Of a stretch of 64,000 nucleotides of DNA, positions 52,523 through 61,617 are shown piece after piece. The notes under the pieces were generated by a model that was not told the origin of the DNA, did not search any database, and saw only the letters and a list, made by a program, of their open reading frames with translations. This stretch comes from Clostridiaceae bacterium HFYG-1003. Lineage in GTDB: Bacteria > Bacillota > Clostridia > Clostridiales > Clostridiaceae. The first letter of the stretch is position 1. Each line of letters starts with the position of its first letter. The position numbers and the translations under genes were made by a program. Location: assembly GCA_024579835.1 (NCBI GenBank), contig CP102060.1, forward strand, positions 1,178,001 through 1,242,000, given 5' to 3'.

Positions 52523-53845
52523 ATGTTTTCAAAAATCCTCATTGCCAACCGAGGGGAAGTGGCGGTCCGGATCATCCGGGCCTGCCGTGAAATGGGCATC
52601 GAAACGGTTTGTGTTTATTCCGAACCTGACTGGGAGTCCCTGCACGTCCTGATGGCGGATGAAGCCTACTGCATCGGTCCGGGCAGAGTCTCCGAAAGTT
52701 ACCTCAACCGCGGTGCCATCCTGGCCATTGCCAAGGCCACGGGCTGCAACGCCATCCATCCGGGTTACGGACTGCTGGCGGAAAATCCGGAATTTGCCAG
52801 ACTGTGCGAAGAAGAAGGCCTGATCTTTGTCGGACCTTACTGGAAAACCATTCTCCAGATGGGTGACAAGGAAGAAGCCCGGCGCATCATGAAAGCAGCC
52901 GGCGTACCGGTCGTGCCTGGCCGGGAAGACATCAAAAACGCGGCTGAAGCCAAGGCATTTGCCCGGGAAGTGGGATATCCCATCCTGATCAAGGCAGCAG
53001 CCGGCGGCGGTGGCAAGGGCATTCGCCTGGTCCGCGCCGAGGAAGAGCTGGATTCGCTCTGGGACATGGCCCGGCAGGAAGCGAAAGTAAGCTTTATGGA
53101 CGATACGCTCTACGTTGAAAAGTTCCTGGAGAACGTCAAGCACGTCGAAGTTCAGGTCCTGTGCGATACATTCGGAAACTGCAAGGTGCTGGGCGAGCGC
53201 GACTGCTCCGTACAGCGGCGCAATCAGAAACTGATCGAGGAGAGCCCCTGCCTGAAGATCAATGACGAAGAGCGGGCCCGCCTGTTCGGATTCAGTGAGA
53301 CCGCTGTCAAAAATATCAACTACCGGGGAGCCGGCACCATCGAGTATCTGATGGACAAGGATCGTAATTTCTATTTCATGGAAATGAACACCCGCCTGCA
53401 GGTCGAGCATCCCGTCACGGAAATGGTGACGGATCTGGATCTGGTGCAGTGGCAGTTCCGCGTCGCGGCAGGACTCTCCATTGAAGATATGACCATCCAG
53501 TCGCGCGGCCATGCCATTGAATGCCGCATCCTGGCGGAAGCGCCGGAGCGTGGCTTTGCCCCCAGTTTTGGCCGAATCGAATTTCTGCACAGTCCGGGCG
53601 GACCCAATGTCCGCTTTGATACCTTCATCTATTCCGGCTGTTCCATTTCGCCTTACTATGATTCCATGGTAGGCAAGCTCATTGTCTGGAGTCCGACCCG
53701 GGAAGAAGCCATCCGCAAAATGCGTTCCGCATTGGGGGAGCTCCTCATCGAGGGCATCGACACCACCATGGACTTCTATCTGGAATTGCTGGACAATGAT
53801 AAATTTCTGGCCGGTGACTTTACAACCCGGGATCTGGAGACATAA
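52523..53845 (+). CDS. accC: Biotin carboxylase subunit of acetyl-CoA carboxylase
   Basis: AccC carboxylates the biotin of AccB with ATP and bicarbonate. It begins MFSKILIANRGEVAVRI, has the ATP-grasp loop KAAAGGGGKGIRLV and the catalytic end EMNTRLQVEHPVTEMVTD. It is 440 aa long, normal. It starts two bases after fabZ. Confidence 0.96.
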   Translation: MFSKILIANRGEVAVRIIRACREMGIETVCVYSEPDWESLHVLMADEAYCIGPGRVSESYLNRGAILAIAKATGCNAIHPGYGLLAENPEFARLCEEEGLIFVGPYWKTILQMGDKEEARRIMKAAGVPVVPGREDIKNAAEAKAFAREVGYPILIKAAAGGGGKGIRLVRAEEELDSLWDMARQEAKVSFMDDTLYVEKFLENVKHVEVQVLCDTFGNCKVLGERDCSVQRRNQKLIEESPCLKINDEERARLFGFSETAVKNINYRGAGTIEYLMDKDRNFYFMEMNTRLQVEHPVTEMVTDLDLVQWQFRVAAGLSIEDMTIQSRGHAIECRILAEAPERGFAPSFGRIEFLHSPGGPNVRFDTFIYSGCSISPYYDSMVGKLIVWSPTREEAIRKMRSALGELLIEGIDTTMDFYLELLDNDKFLAGDFTTRDLET

Positions 53846-53848
53846 TCG

Positions 53849-54733
53849 ATGAACCTGAAAAAATTATTCCGAAAATCCATCAACTCGCTGGAAAAAACCG
53901 GCACACTGTTTACCTCGGAGCAGGAAAAAACTGCACCGAAGGAAGAACTGAGCCCCGCCAAGAAAAAAGAGGTTACCTGTCCGGAATGTCTGTTCCATCT
54001 GCCTGAAGATGAATTTCTGGCCAGGTACATGGTATGCCCCGAGTGCGGTCATCATCTACGGATCACGGCCCGACAGCGCCTGGACATTGTCGTGGATGAC
54101 GCAACCTTTGTCGAGCATGACACAAACCTGCGCTCGATCAACTTTCTGGAGTTTCCCAGCTATACCGAAAAACTGGAACAGGCTCGGCAAAAGACCGGGG
54201 AAGAAGAAGCGGTAATCACTGGAATTGGTGAAATCTCCGGCCTTCGCTGCGCGCTTTTTTTCATGGAGCCGAATTTCATCATGGCCTCCATGGGCTCGGT
54301 GGTAGGGGAAAAAATCACCCGGATCTTTGAGACCGCAACACAGCAAGGATTGCCAGTGGTGGGCTTCTGTGCCTCCGGCGGAGCCCGCATGCAGGAAGGT
54401 CTGACCTCCCTCATGCAAATGGCCAAAACCAGCGCTGCCGTGCGCCGGCACAGCGATGCCGGACTCTTCTACATTGCGGTTCTGACGGATCCGACGTCCG
54501 GCGGAGTTACCGCTTCCTTTGCCATGGAAGGCGATGTCATTGTGGCCGAACCGAAAGCTCTGGTTGCCTTCGCGGGTCCCCGCGTCATTGAAGGCACCAT
54601 CCGCAAGAAGCTGCCGGAAGGGTTCCAGCGGGCCGAGATGGTCCTAAAGCAGGGCTTCCTGGACCAGATTGTCAGCCGCCGCAACATCAAAGCTTATCTC
54701 AGACGAATCCTGAGCCTGCATGGAGGTGCTTAA
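53849..54733 (+). CDS. accD: Acetyl-CoA carboxylase carboxyltransferase beta subunit
   Basis: AccD with AccA transfers carboxyl to acetyl-CoA. The N-terminal zinc ribbon has CPECLFHLP and VCPECGHHL, which give the four Cys ligands. The crotonase-like domain includes GFCASGGARMQEGLTSLMQM. It is 294 aa long. It lies three bases after accC and one base before accA. Confidence 0.95.
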   Translation: MNLKKLFRKSINSLEKTGTLFTSEQEKTAPKEELSPAKKKEVTCPECLFHLPEDEFLARYMVCPECGHHLRITARQRLDIVVDDATFVEHDTNLRSINFLEFPSYTEKLEQARQKTGEEEAVITGIGEISGLRCALFFMEPNFIMASMGSVVGEKITRIFETATQQGLPVVGFCASGGARMQEGLTSLMQMAKTSAAVRRHSDAGLFYIAVLTDPTSGGVTASFAMEGDVIVAEPKALVAFAGPRVIEGTIRKKLPEGFQRAEMVLKQGFLDQIVSRRNIKAYLRRILSLHGGA

Positions 54734-55519
54734 ATGTCATCCATTGATACCGTAAAAAAAGCCAGGGACACCAATCGTCCGACCTCCATGTACTTTGTTT
54801 CGGGCATCTTCGAAGATTTCATGGAAATGCACGGAGATCGCAAGTTCGGCGATGATCCGGCCATGGTCACCGGCCTGGCCCGGCTGGATGGAAAACCCGT
54901 CACCATCGTTGCCCTGGAAAAGGGCCGCAATACCAAAACCCGGATCCAACGCAACTTTGGTTCCGCTCACCCGGAAGGTTACCGAAAAGCGTTGCGTCAG
55001 ATGAAACTGGCGGAGAAATTCAACCGGCCGGTGATCTGCTTCATTGATACCTCCGGTGCCTACTGCGGCATTGGAGCCGAAGAACGGGGACAGGGCCAGG
55101 CGATTGCGGACAATCTTTTTCAGATGAGCGGGCTGAAAGTTCCGGTGATATCGATTCTGGTAGGAGAGGGCGGCTCCGGCGGAGCACTCGCTCTGGGGGT
55201 ATCCGATGCCCTCTGGATGATGGAAAACTCGTTTTATTCTGTCATCAGCCCCGAAGGATGCGCCAGTATCCTGTGGAAGGATCCCAGCCGCATCGAGGAA
55301 GCTTCGGAGAGTTTAAAAATCACACCGCAGCATCTCTCGGAACTGAATCTGTGCGATAAAGTCATCGCGGAAGGCCGACCCTTCCGTGAGATTGCCCAGG
55401 AAATCCGCCGGGAATTGAAAATTAAGCTGGCGGAACTGGAAAGCCTGTCCAAGGACGAGCTCCTGGAAGGCCGCTATCAGCGGTTCCGCAAAACCGGCAT
55501 TTTCACCGAGACAACCTAG
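54734..55519 (+). CDS. accA: Acetyl-CoA carboxylase carboxyltransferase alpha subunit
   Basis: AccA pairs with AccD. Signatures are [24 protein letters not shown] (cut here to the central [19 protein letters not shown]) and [15 protein letters not shown]. At 261 aa it is the short clostridial form lacking the longer N-terminus of E. coli AccA. GGAGGTG precedes the ATG. It ends the fab-acc operon. Confidence 0.95.
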   Translation: MSSIDTVKKARDTNRPTSMYFVSGIFEDFMEMHGDRKFGDDPAMVTGLARLDGKPVTIVALEKGRNTKTRIQRNFGSAHPEGYRKALRQMKLAEKFNRPVICFIDTSGAYCGIGAEERGQGQAIADNLFQMSGLKVPVISILVGEGGSGGALALGVSDALWMMENSFYSVISPEGCASILWKDPSRIEEASESLKITPQHLSELNLCDKVIAEGRPFREIAQEIRRELKIKLAELESLSKDELLEGRYQRFRKTGIFTETT

Positions 55520-55575
55520 CATGATGAAGCCAGATCAGGCTCACAGAGACTGACGAAAAGAAAATTAAGCCAGAT

Positions 55576-55628
55576 AAGACCGAAAGCCCTTGCCGCGAAT
55601 AACTTCTGCAAGGCTTTCCGGTCTTTTT
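55576..55628 (+). terminator. Terminator of the fab-acc operon
   Basis: AAGACCGAAAGCCCTTGC pairs with GCAAGGCTTTCCGGTCTT with two small mismatches, followed by TTTCTTCT. Confidence 0.85.
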
Positions 55629-55725
55629 CTTCTCCTGAAATGGCCTATAATGAAATTGAACAAGCACTTCATCGGATATATTCCGAACTACATAACGCTT
55701 TATGGAATCAAGCGAGGTGATATCG

Positions 55726-56979
55726 ATGAATCCAAATACTGCATGGCAACTGATTCTGCTGGTCGTTCTCATTTCCTTTTCTGCTTTCTTCTCAGCCTGT
55801 GAAACCGCTCTGACTTCCGTAAACCGGATCCGGTTTCGACATCTGGCAAAGGATCAGGTTCCCAACGCAGCCAAAGTCCTGAAACTGCTGGAGGATCCCA
55901 ATCGTCTGCTCGGCGCGATTTTAGTGGGAAACAACATCGTAAATATTGGAGCTTCCGCTCTGGCTACTTCGCTTGCCTTGGAAACCTTTGGCAGTGCGGG
56001 GGTAGGAATCGCCACCGGCCTGATGACGCTGCTGGTTCTGATTTTCGGAGAGATTACACCCAAGTCGTGGGCTGTCCAGCATGCGGAGAAATTCTCACTT
56101 CGAATTGCTCCGGTTGTCAGTCTCCTCATCCGTCTGACTCATCCCATCCTGATCTTCTTGCTGTTCATCACGAATTTTCTGATCCGCCTGATGGGAAGCG
56201 GCCATCCGCAAAAAAGTGTGATCACAACCGAAGAGCTGCGCAGCATGATCGACTTTAGCCATGAGGAAGGGATTCTCGAGAGCAAAGAGAGGACCATGAT
56301 CCACAATGTGTTGGAGTTTGGCGATCTACCGATCCGGAATGTTATGACACCTCGAACCGATTTGATTGCTCTGGAGGATACCGCCAGTCTGGATGAGCTG
56401 AAAGAAACGTTCCGGGTTCGCCAGTTTTCCAAAATTCCGATCTATTCCGGGAACCTGGATCACATCATCGGCATCGTCAGCATCAAGCGGCTGCTCTTCC
56501 AGGATGATCTGGCACAGGATTTCAGTGTAACCCGCTACATGAGCGACCCCATATTTACCTATGAGTTTATGCAGGTGCGGGACTTGTTCGCTGAATTCCA
56601 GGCCAGCCCTACAAGTCTGGCCATTGTACTTGATGAATACGGTGGTACCGTCGGCATGGTTACGATGGAAGATCTGATCGAAGAAATTTTCGGAGAACTG
56701 GATGATTCAACTGCCGGCAGTGGACTGGAATTCATCCGGCAGGCAGGGGATGGCTATCTGGTGGGCGGCAGCACCCGGATCGATGAAATCAATCCCTTAC
56801 TGGGATTGTCGATTCTGGATGTTGATTTTGATACCATCGCGGGATTTCTGCTGGAACAGCTGGGTCATATTCCTTCGGTGGGAGAACAGATCGTTCACGG
56901 AGGTTACCTGTTTCAGATCAAGGGTCTGCGGGGCAAACGAATCACCGAAATTCTCATCACACCGGTCCGAAAGTCTTAA
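55726..56979 (+). CDS. CNNM/CBS-domain membrane protein (second copy)
   Basis: This is a hemolysin-family CNNM protein with the CNNM membrane region (SAFFSACETALTSVNRIRFR), two CBS domains (NVMTPRTDLIALED onward, IVLDEYGGTVGMVTMEDLIEE) and a C-terminal CorC/HlyC domain. It is 417 aa; ATG 55726 follows GAGGTGAT. It has the same domain layout as the protein at 35207, though only moderately alike in the visible motifs. A role in metal ion transport is inferred from the family. Confidence 0.9.
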   Translation: MNPNTAWQLILLVVLISFSAFFSACETALTSVNRIRFRHLAKDQVPNAAKVLKLLEDPNRLLGAILVGNNIVNIGASALATSLALETFGSAGVGIATGLMTLLVLIFGEITPKSWAVQHAEKFSLRIAPVVSLLIRLTHPILIFLLFITNFLIRLMGSGHPQKSVITTEELRSMIDFSHEEGILESKERTMIHNVLEFGDLPIRNVMTPRTDLIALEDTASLDELKETFRVRQFSKIPIYSGNLDHIIGIVSIKRLLFQDDLAQDFSVTRYMSDPIFTYEFMQVRDLFAEFQASPTSLAIVLDEYGGTVGMVTMEDLIEEIFGELDDSTAGSGLEFIRQAGDGYLVGGSTRIDEINPLLGLSILDVDFDTIAGFLLEQLGHIPSVGEQIVHGGYLFQIKGLRGKRITEILITPVRKS

Positions 56980-57146
56980 GGTTATCATGCAAATACGTCA
57001 GATGAAAGATTGTCTGCTGCCTGTTCAGCAACAGACTGCCTTCAAGCCGCAGTCCCAGATAGCAGCCAAACGGCTCGGACTGGACCATGGCATCAATTGC
57101 TCAAACTAAACTCTGCAATTAGCTAACATTTAATCCAATGCGAAGT

Positions 57147-57178
57147 GCGGCGGGTGTACAAAGATGTACACCCGCCGC
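57147..57178. terminator. Hairpin between convergent CNNM gene and bioY
   Basis: GCGGCGGGTGTACA pairs perfectly with TGTACACCCGCCGC around AAGA. There is no direct U-tract, but TTTTTT lies about 22 bases on. It probably serves both convergent genes. Confidence 0.6.
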
Positions 57179-57227
57179 TGCGATATCTGGTAATGTCTAG
57201 TTTTTTGATTTACTTTTTTAGAGGCCC

Positions 57228-57265
57228 GCTTTGACACCATATCCCCGCTTTGACACCATATCCCC
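57228..57265 (+). repeat. 19-bp tandem repeat, two perfect copies
   Basis: GCTTTGACACCATATCCCC occurs at 57228-57246 and again at 57247-57265; a third copy would begin GCATTGAG. Confidence 0.85.
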
Positions 57266-57340
57266 GCATTGAGTTCATACCGACTCAGCGATCAGGCACA
57301 ACCATTGCTGGAGCAGTAAAAATCTCAACAGGGAATGGAA

Positions 57341-57913
57341 TTATCTTGCTGCCAGCTGATTTGACAGGACTGCCAGACGCTTGCCGACCAGGGCGGCGAG
57401 TGCGCACCAGACTGTGTCCGCTGGAAGAAACACCAGTGCACCAGCCTTCATCAATGGAACCCAGGCAACATTGCCGCCCATGTATATATTTTTGATCAGG
57501 TAGAGCCAGGCAACACCGAAACTGTAAATAAGCAGCAGTCCAAGCAGGGCTGCTCCAAACAGAATGAACCCGTTTTTACGTCGTGTCATCTGGGCGATCC
57601 AGCCGGCTGCAAAGGCGGCCAGAATCATTCCGAGCAGGTAGCCGAACGTGGGGTGCAGGATATACTGAGGTCCGCCTCCGGAAGTAAACACAGGGAGGCC
57701 GGACAGGCCCAGCAGGACATAAAGCAGAACGGCCAGAGCACCGCGTTTCGCGCCCAGGAGGATGCCGGCCAGCAGAACAAAAATGGTCTGCAGGCTCACC
57801 GGCACGAGTCCGATGGGTATTTTGATGAAGGCGCCGATACAGATCAGAGCGCTGAATAATGGGATCAGAACAAGTTCTCGGGTGGTCAGTTTTTTCGAAA
57901 AGGTCTGTTGCAT
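57341..57913 (-). CDS. bioY: Biotin transporter BioY
   Basis: BioY is the membrane substrate-binding component of biotin ECF transporters. The 190-aa product has about six hydrophobic segments and the motifs PVSLQTIFVLLAG and GPQYILHPTFGYLLGM that are typical of the family. It lies 16 bases after birA, so both share one transcript on the minus strand. GAGGAT precedes its ATG. No ecfA or ecfT gene is in the window. Confidence 0.95.
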   Translation of the reverse strand: MQQTFSKKLTTRELVLIPLFSALICIGAFIKIPIGLVPVSLQTIFVLLAGILLGAKRGALAVLLYVLLGLSGLPVFTSGGGPQYILHPTFGYLLGMILAAFAAGWIAQMTRRKNGFILFGAALLGLLLIYSFGVAWLYLIKNIYMGGNVAWVPLMKAGALVFLPADTVWCALAALVGKRLAVLSNQLAAR

Positions 57914-57929
57914 GATATCCTCACAATTA

Positions 57930-58934
57930 TTAATTTTGTTGCGGGTCTGGAGCAGTTCCGGTCAGGCGATATTCGCCATAGGGAAATGCTTTTTGACCGG
58001 ACACGGTTTCAAGTATCAGGCGGCCTTGGGAATCAATTCCGATCAAGCGTCCGGTAATGAGGGTCTGACTGCCTCCGGACAGGGTGACTTCCTCCCCTTT
58101 GGCATACAGATGGCGATTGAACTGTTCCACCAGGCTGTCCGTATTCTGACGGAAAATCGCTGGATCCAGGGAAAGACTGATTTGGGGCATCATCCGATCC
58201 AGGATCGATATCAGAGAAACGGTCAAATGGTTCAGATTAAACCGATGACCGGACTGGAGCGCCAGGGAAGTGGCAATGGATTCCAGTTCCGGTGGAAACG
58301 AAGAGTGATTGACGTTAAGACCGATCCCCAGGATCAGGTATTTCATCTGACCACTCTCCAGTTCCAGTTCACCTTCGGTCAGGATGCCGCAGACTTTATG
58401 CTGACCCAGAAATACATCGTTGACCCATTTAATGGAAGGGTCAAACCCAGATTTTTCAAGAAGTTCGACAACTGCCAGACCCGCTGCCAGAGTGATAAAA
58501 CCCGGATCAGGCAGGTTGGCTCCGCGATAGAGTACGCTCAGATAGATGCCGCTGCCGCCGCTGGAATAAAAGCTGCGGCCCTGGCGGCCGCGGCCGCCGG
58601 TCTGATCGCTGGTCAGAACAATGGTTCTGTCAGGCAGATTGTCCTGATTTTCTTTCAGCCAGGTATTCGTAGAACCAATGGTAGGATGAAGAATCAGTCG
58701 ATCCTTCAGCCAGGGGGCAAGTTGAGTCAGTTCCAGCGCACTGAGCTGACTGGTCAGTTCCTTCAGGCGATAACCCCGGTTCGTCTGAGATTCGATCTCA
58801 TAACCGTCTTCCTCCAGGGCCTTGATGGCTTTCCAGACGGTATTGCGGCTTACACCCAGCTGGTGAGCCAGACTCTGTCCGGAAACATAATCATTCGATT
58901 GTTTTAATAATTCCAGTATTTTTTCTTTTTTCAT
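57930..58934 (-). CDS. birA: Biotin-protein ligase / biotin repressor BirA
   Basis: BirA attaches biotin to AccB and, in the bifunctional form, represses biotin genes. The N-terminal winged helix (VSGQSLAHQLGVSRNTVWKA) is present, followed by the catalytic domain with TSDQTGGRGRQGRSF, KWVNDVF and LGIGLNVNH. It is 334 aa from ATG 58934, six bases after AAAGGTG. GTG 58943 gives a longer alternative. An inverted repeat of the BirA type lies over its promoter, so autorepression is likely. Confidence 0.95.
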   Translation of the reverse strand: MKKEKILELLKQSNDYVSGQSLAHQLGVSRNTVWKAIKALEEDGYEIESQTNRGYRLKELTSQLSALELTQLAPWLKDRLILHPTIGSTNTWLKENQDNLPDRTIVLTSDQTGGRGRQGRSFYSSGGSGIYLSVLYRGANLPDPGFITLAAGLAVVELLEKSGFDPSIKWVNDVFLGQHKVCGILTEGELELESGQMKYLILGIGLNVNHSSFPPELESIATSLALQSGHRFNLNHLTVSLISILDRMMPQISLSLDPAIFRQNTDSLVEQFNRHLYAKGEEVTLSGGSQTLITGRLIGIDSQGRLILETVSGQKAFPYGEYRLTGTAPDPQQN

Positions 58935-58952
58935 TGTGATCACCTTTGTTAT

Positions 58953-58982
58953 TGTACGGGGCGGACAGACTGATTGTCAACC
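58953..58982 (-). promoter_or_regulatory. birA-bioY promoter
   Basis: On the minus strand TTGACA and TACAAT are 18 bases apart, with the TTGACA lying inside the right arm of the BirA operator. Confidence 0.75.
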
Positions 58983-59008
58983 TAAATATCAGCAAACGGG
59001 TGACAATC
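58972..59008. promoter_or_regulatory. BirA operator
   Basis: GATTGTCAACC at 58972-58982 and GGGTGACAATC at 58998-59008 form an 11-bp inverted repeat with one mismatch around a 15-base spacer. The form TTGTCAACC-N-GGTTGACAA is the variant of the Firmicutes BirA operator. It covers the -35 of the birA promoter. Confidence 0.8.
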
Positions 59009-59173
59009 GATTTTAACCAGATCCGATCCCCATGATTCCTTGCATATTCCGAAGGATTTCCATGAGCTATCATTCTTCATCCGATCAGTCCTTACTTTTC
59101 ATCAAGTTACGAGGTTTTCATCAGCTCTTGTCCATGCTTCATTTCATCCTCATTTCCACGAATATTCAAACTT

Positions 59174-59182
59174 TGCTATAAT
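59174..59182 (+). promoter_or_regulatory. Extended -10 promoter before the membrane protein gene
   Basis: TGCTATAAT, an exact extended -10, lies 38 bases before the ATG at 59221. Confidence 0.6.
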
Positions 59183-59220
59183 TTAACTATGCAAAATATG
59201 TTGTGACACAAGGAGTTATT

Positions 59221-59706
59221 ATGGAATATCAAACCTATGGAAAAAAACTGCCTCGAATCCATCCAGCCTGGAGCAGGGGACTGGTTGGCACCATGCTCCT
59301 GCTGACTCTGGCCGGCACGCTTCTGCCCCAGGATGAATCCCTTGCATGGGCAGTTATCTTTGCGGCGGCATGGTTTATTCTGAGCTTACTGGCCGTGTGG
59401 AAGACCCAATGGGTTCCCTTGCTGCTCGGTACCATCTACTGGTTGCCATCATCCGCCCTGCGGCTTTATCTCTCCGATCCGGAACGAAGGGATATGACGA
59501 TCCATCCTTTCCTGTCCCAATGGAGCGATTTGGCGGCCAGAGCACTGCTTGGTCTGTCATCGATCCATCAGGATCTGGTGCTCCTTGGAATGGCAGCTCT
59601 GACGCTGGCCTCACTGATTGGTCTCATCATGGTGCTGGATCGGGAAAAGCCAAGAGAAGTGGAGTCAAAGGACAAAAAAGAATCCGATCTGAGCGAGTGG
59701 TTTTAG
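59221..59706 (+). CDS. Membrane protein of unknown function
   Basis: The 161-aa protein has four likely membrane segments (residues about 17-34, 42-58, 64-82 and 115-136) and a charged, Lys/Glu-rich C-terminus of about 22 residues. I do not recognise a family. It starts after AAGGAG and lies 51 bases before the aldehyde oxidoreductase gene with no terminator between, so the two are probably cotranscribed. Confidence 0.65.
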   Translation: MEYQTYGKKLPRIHPAWSRGLVGTMLLLTLAGTLLPQDESLAWAVIFAAAWFILSLLAVWKTQWVPLLLGTIYWLPSSALRLYLSDPERRDMTIHPFLSQWSDLAARALLGLSSIHQDLVLLGMAALTLASLIGLIMVLDREKPREVESKDKKESDLSEWF

Positions 59707-59757
59707 TTGTTCAATGGCAGTTGTGAAGCAATAAATAACTGGGAGAGGGAAGGAAAT

Positions 59758-61617
59758 ATGGATAAATTATACGGCTATGCCGGAAAAATGCTGTTTGTCG
59801 ATCTGGGATCCGGCGCTATGGAAGAAAGACAACTGACTCGGGAGATGGCTGAGACCTTTCTGGGAGGCTATGGCATCGGTGCTCGAATTTTGTATGATAT
59901 GATGCCCCAGGGCACTCATCCGTTCAGCGAGGAGAGTGTGATCGGCTTTACGGTCGGTCCTTGTACAGGGACAGGCGCTGTCATGTCCGGCCGCTGGACG
60001 GCCGTGCATAAGTCCCCGGTGACTATGGGCTGGAATGATTCCAATTGCGGCGGGTTCTTCGGACCAGAACTGAAAAAAGCCGGCTACGATGCGGTCTTCA
60101 TCCGAGGCCTGTCGTCCCGTCCGGTCTATCTGTGGATTCATGATGGACAGGCCGAAATCCGGGACGCCGGCCATCTGTGGGGGAAATCCATTAAAGAAAC
60201 CGAAATCGCTCTGCGCGTTGAGCTGAATGAGCCTCGCATGCAGTCCGCTGCCATCGGTCCGGCAGGAGAACATCTGTCCTTCATGGCAACGATCATGAAT
60301 GACCGGCACCGGGCCGCCGGGCGTGCCGGAGCCGGCAGTGTCATGGGCTCCAAGCAGCTGAAGGCGGTCGTTGTCCGCGGATCGGCCTATTATGAACCGG
60401 CTCAGCCGGAAGAATTCAAAGCTTTGAACAAGAAAATGGCTCAGCACCTGGCAAACCCGCCGGAAACAAAAGACGGCCAGGTTCTGCGCAAATTTAAACA
60501 GTACGGAACAACGGGCGGCAACACCCCGAATATTCTGTCAGGGGAAGCACCGGTCAAGAACTGGGGAGGCTCCGGAATTGATGATTTTGGTGAAGAGAAT
60601 GCCGAAAAGGTGGGCGGACCTTATTTTGACGGGAACTACAATATTCGACCCTATGGCTGTGCCAACTGCGCGATTCGCTGCGGCGCCCAATATCAGGTGC
60701 AAGACGGAAAATACTTCAGTGGCTCGACGGATCGCCCGGAGTACGAAACACTGGCAGCATTTGGGGAGAACTGTCTCCTGAATGATATTGACGCCATTAT
60801 CAAACTCAATGAAATGTGCAATGAAGGCGGTATGGATACCATTTCGGCCGGTTCTACGCTGGCCTGGGCCATGGAGTGTATGGAACACGGCGTACTGACA
60901 CCGGAAGACCTGGATGGCATCAACCTGACCTGGGGCAATGGAGACGCCATGATAGAACTTCTCGACCGGATGATCCAAGGCAAGGGCGCGGGAGAGAAAC
61001 TGATGAACGGACAGCGAGCCGCCATTCAGGCGTTTGGCCGGGGTGCAGAATTTGAAACCACGGCCGGCGGAGTCGAACCCGGCATGCATGACAGCCGCCG
61101 ATCCAAAGGGTATAACCGCATCTATCAGTTTGATCCGACTCCGGGCCGCCATATGAAGGGCGGAGATCCCTGGTCACCGCTTGATACTCCGAACAGACCC
61201 AGTCGGGATGTCGAAATGATGACGGCGGTGGAAGTCCTGAATTCTGCAGGTTTCTGCGCTTTCTCGAGCCGTGGGTTCAAGAAGGACACAATCAATCAGT
61301 TCATCAGCTATACCACCGGCCGCCGATTTGATCTGGAGGAACAGCTGCGAACCGGAAAACGCATTTTCTTCATGCGCCATCTGTTTAATCTGCGGGAGGG
61401 GATCACAAAGAAGGATCTGACCATATCGCCTCGGCTCAATGGCCCGTTGGACAAGGGTCCTCTGGCCGGTGTGGTGATCCCCAGTGACCAGATGGGTGAT
61501 GATTTCTTCCGGGAGCTCGGCTGGGATCCTGATACCCTGATTCCTCCCAGGGAATGGCTGGAAGAGCTCGGCGGCTTCGAATTCGCTTATGATTTCCTCT
61601 ATGGTAATACAAAATGA
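59758..61617 (+). CDS. Aldehyde:ferredoxin oxidoreductase, tungsten-type
   Basis: The 619-aa enzyme is of the AOR family, which uses a tungsten or molybdenum bis-pterin cofactor and one [4Fe-4S] cluster to oxidise aldehydes to acids with ferredoxin. Cluster cysteines are seen in CANCAIRC (near residue 300) and probably FCAFSS near 505. The N-terminus has LGGYGIGARILYDM, and the pterin region includes GPAGEHLSFMATIMNDRHRA. GAGAGGGAAGG precedes ATG 59758. A MoaD-like gene overlaps its end, supplying a sulfur carrier for the cofactor. The physiological aldehyde is unknown. Confidence 0.93.
   Translation: MDKLYGYAGKMLFVDLGSGAMEERQLTREMAETFLGGYGIGARILYDMMPQGTHPFSEESVIGFTVGPCTGTGAVMSGRWTAVHKSPVTMGWNDSNCGGFFGPELKKAGYDAVFIRGLSSRPVYLWIHDGQAEIRDAGHLWGKSIKETEIALRVELNEPRMQSAAIGPAGEHLSFMATIMNDRHRAAGRAGAGSVMGSKQLKAVVVRGSAYYEPAQPEEFKALNKKMAQHLANPPETKDGQVLRKFKQYGTTGGNTPNILSGEAPVKNWGGSGIDDFGEENAEKVGGPYFDGNYNIRPYGCANCAIRCGAQYQVQDGKYFSGSTDRPEYETLAAFGENCLLNDIDAIIKLNEMCNEGGMDTISAGSTLAWAMECMEHGVLTPEDLDGINLTWGNGDAMIELLDRMIQGKGAGEKLMNGQRAAIQAFGRGAEFETTAGGVEPGMHDSRRSKGYNRIYQFDPTPGRHMKGGDPWSPLDTPNRPSRDVEMMTAVEVLNSAGFCAFSSRGFKKDTINQFISYTTGRRFDLEEQLRTGKRIFFMRHLFNLREGITKKDLTISPRLNGPLDKGPLAGVVIPSDQMGDDFFRELGWDPDTLIPPREWLEELGGFEFAYDFLYGNTK

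Larger units (their letters stand above)
56980..57340. other. Intergenic region between CNNM gene and bioY
   Basis: The 361 bases hold a strong hairpin (57147-57178) and a 19-bp tandem repeat (57228-57265). No convincing gene is seen. Confidence 0.55.

Noticed and set aside
50403-53590. Long minus-strand frames opposite fabF and accC
   Set aside because: Both are antisense shadows of core genes with full catalytic motifs.
57762-58907. 381-codon plus-strand frame opposite birA
   Set aside because: birA and bioY carry all family motifs on the minus strand, with a matched operator, so this is a shadow.
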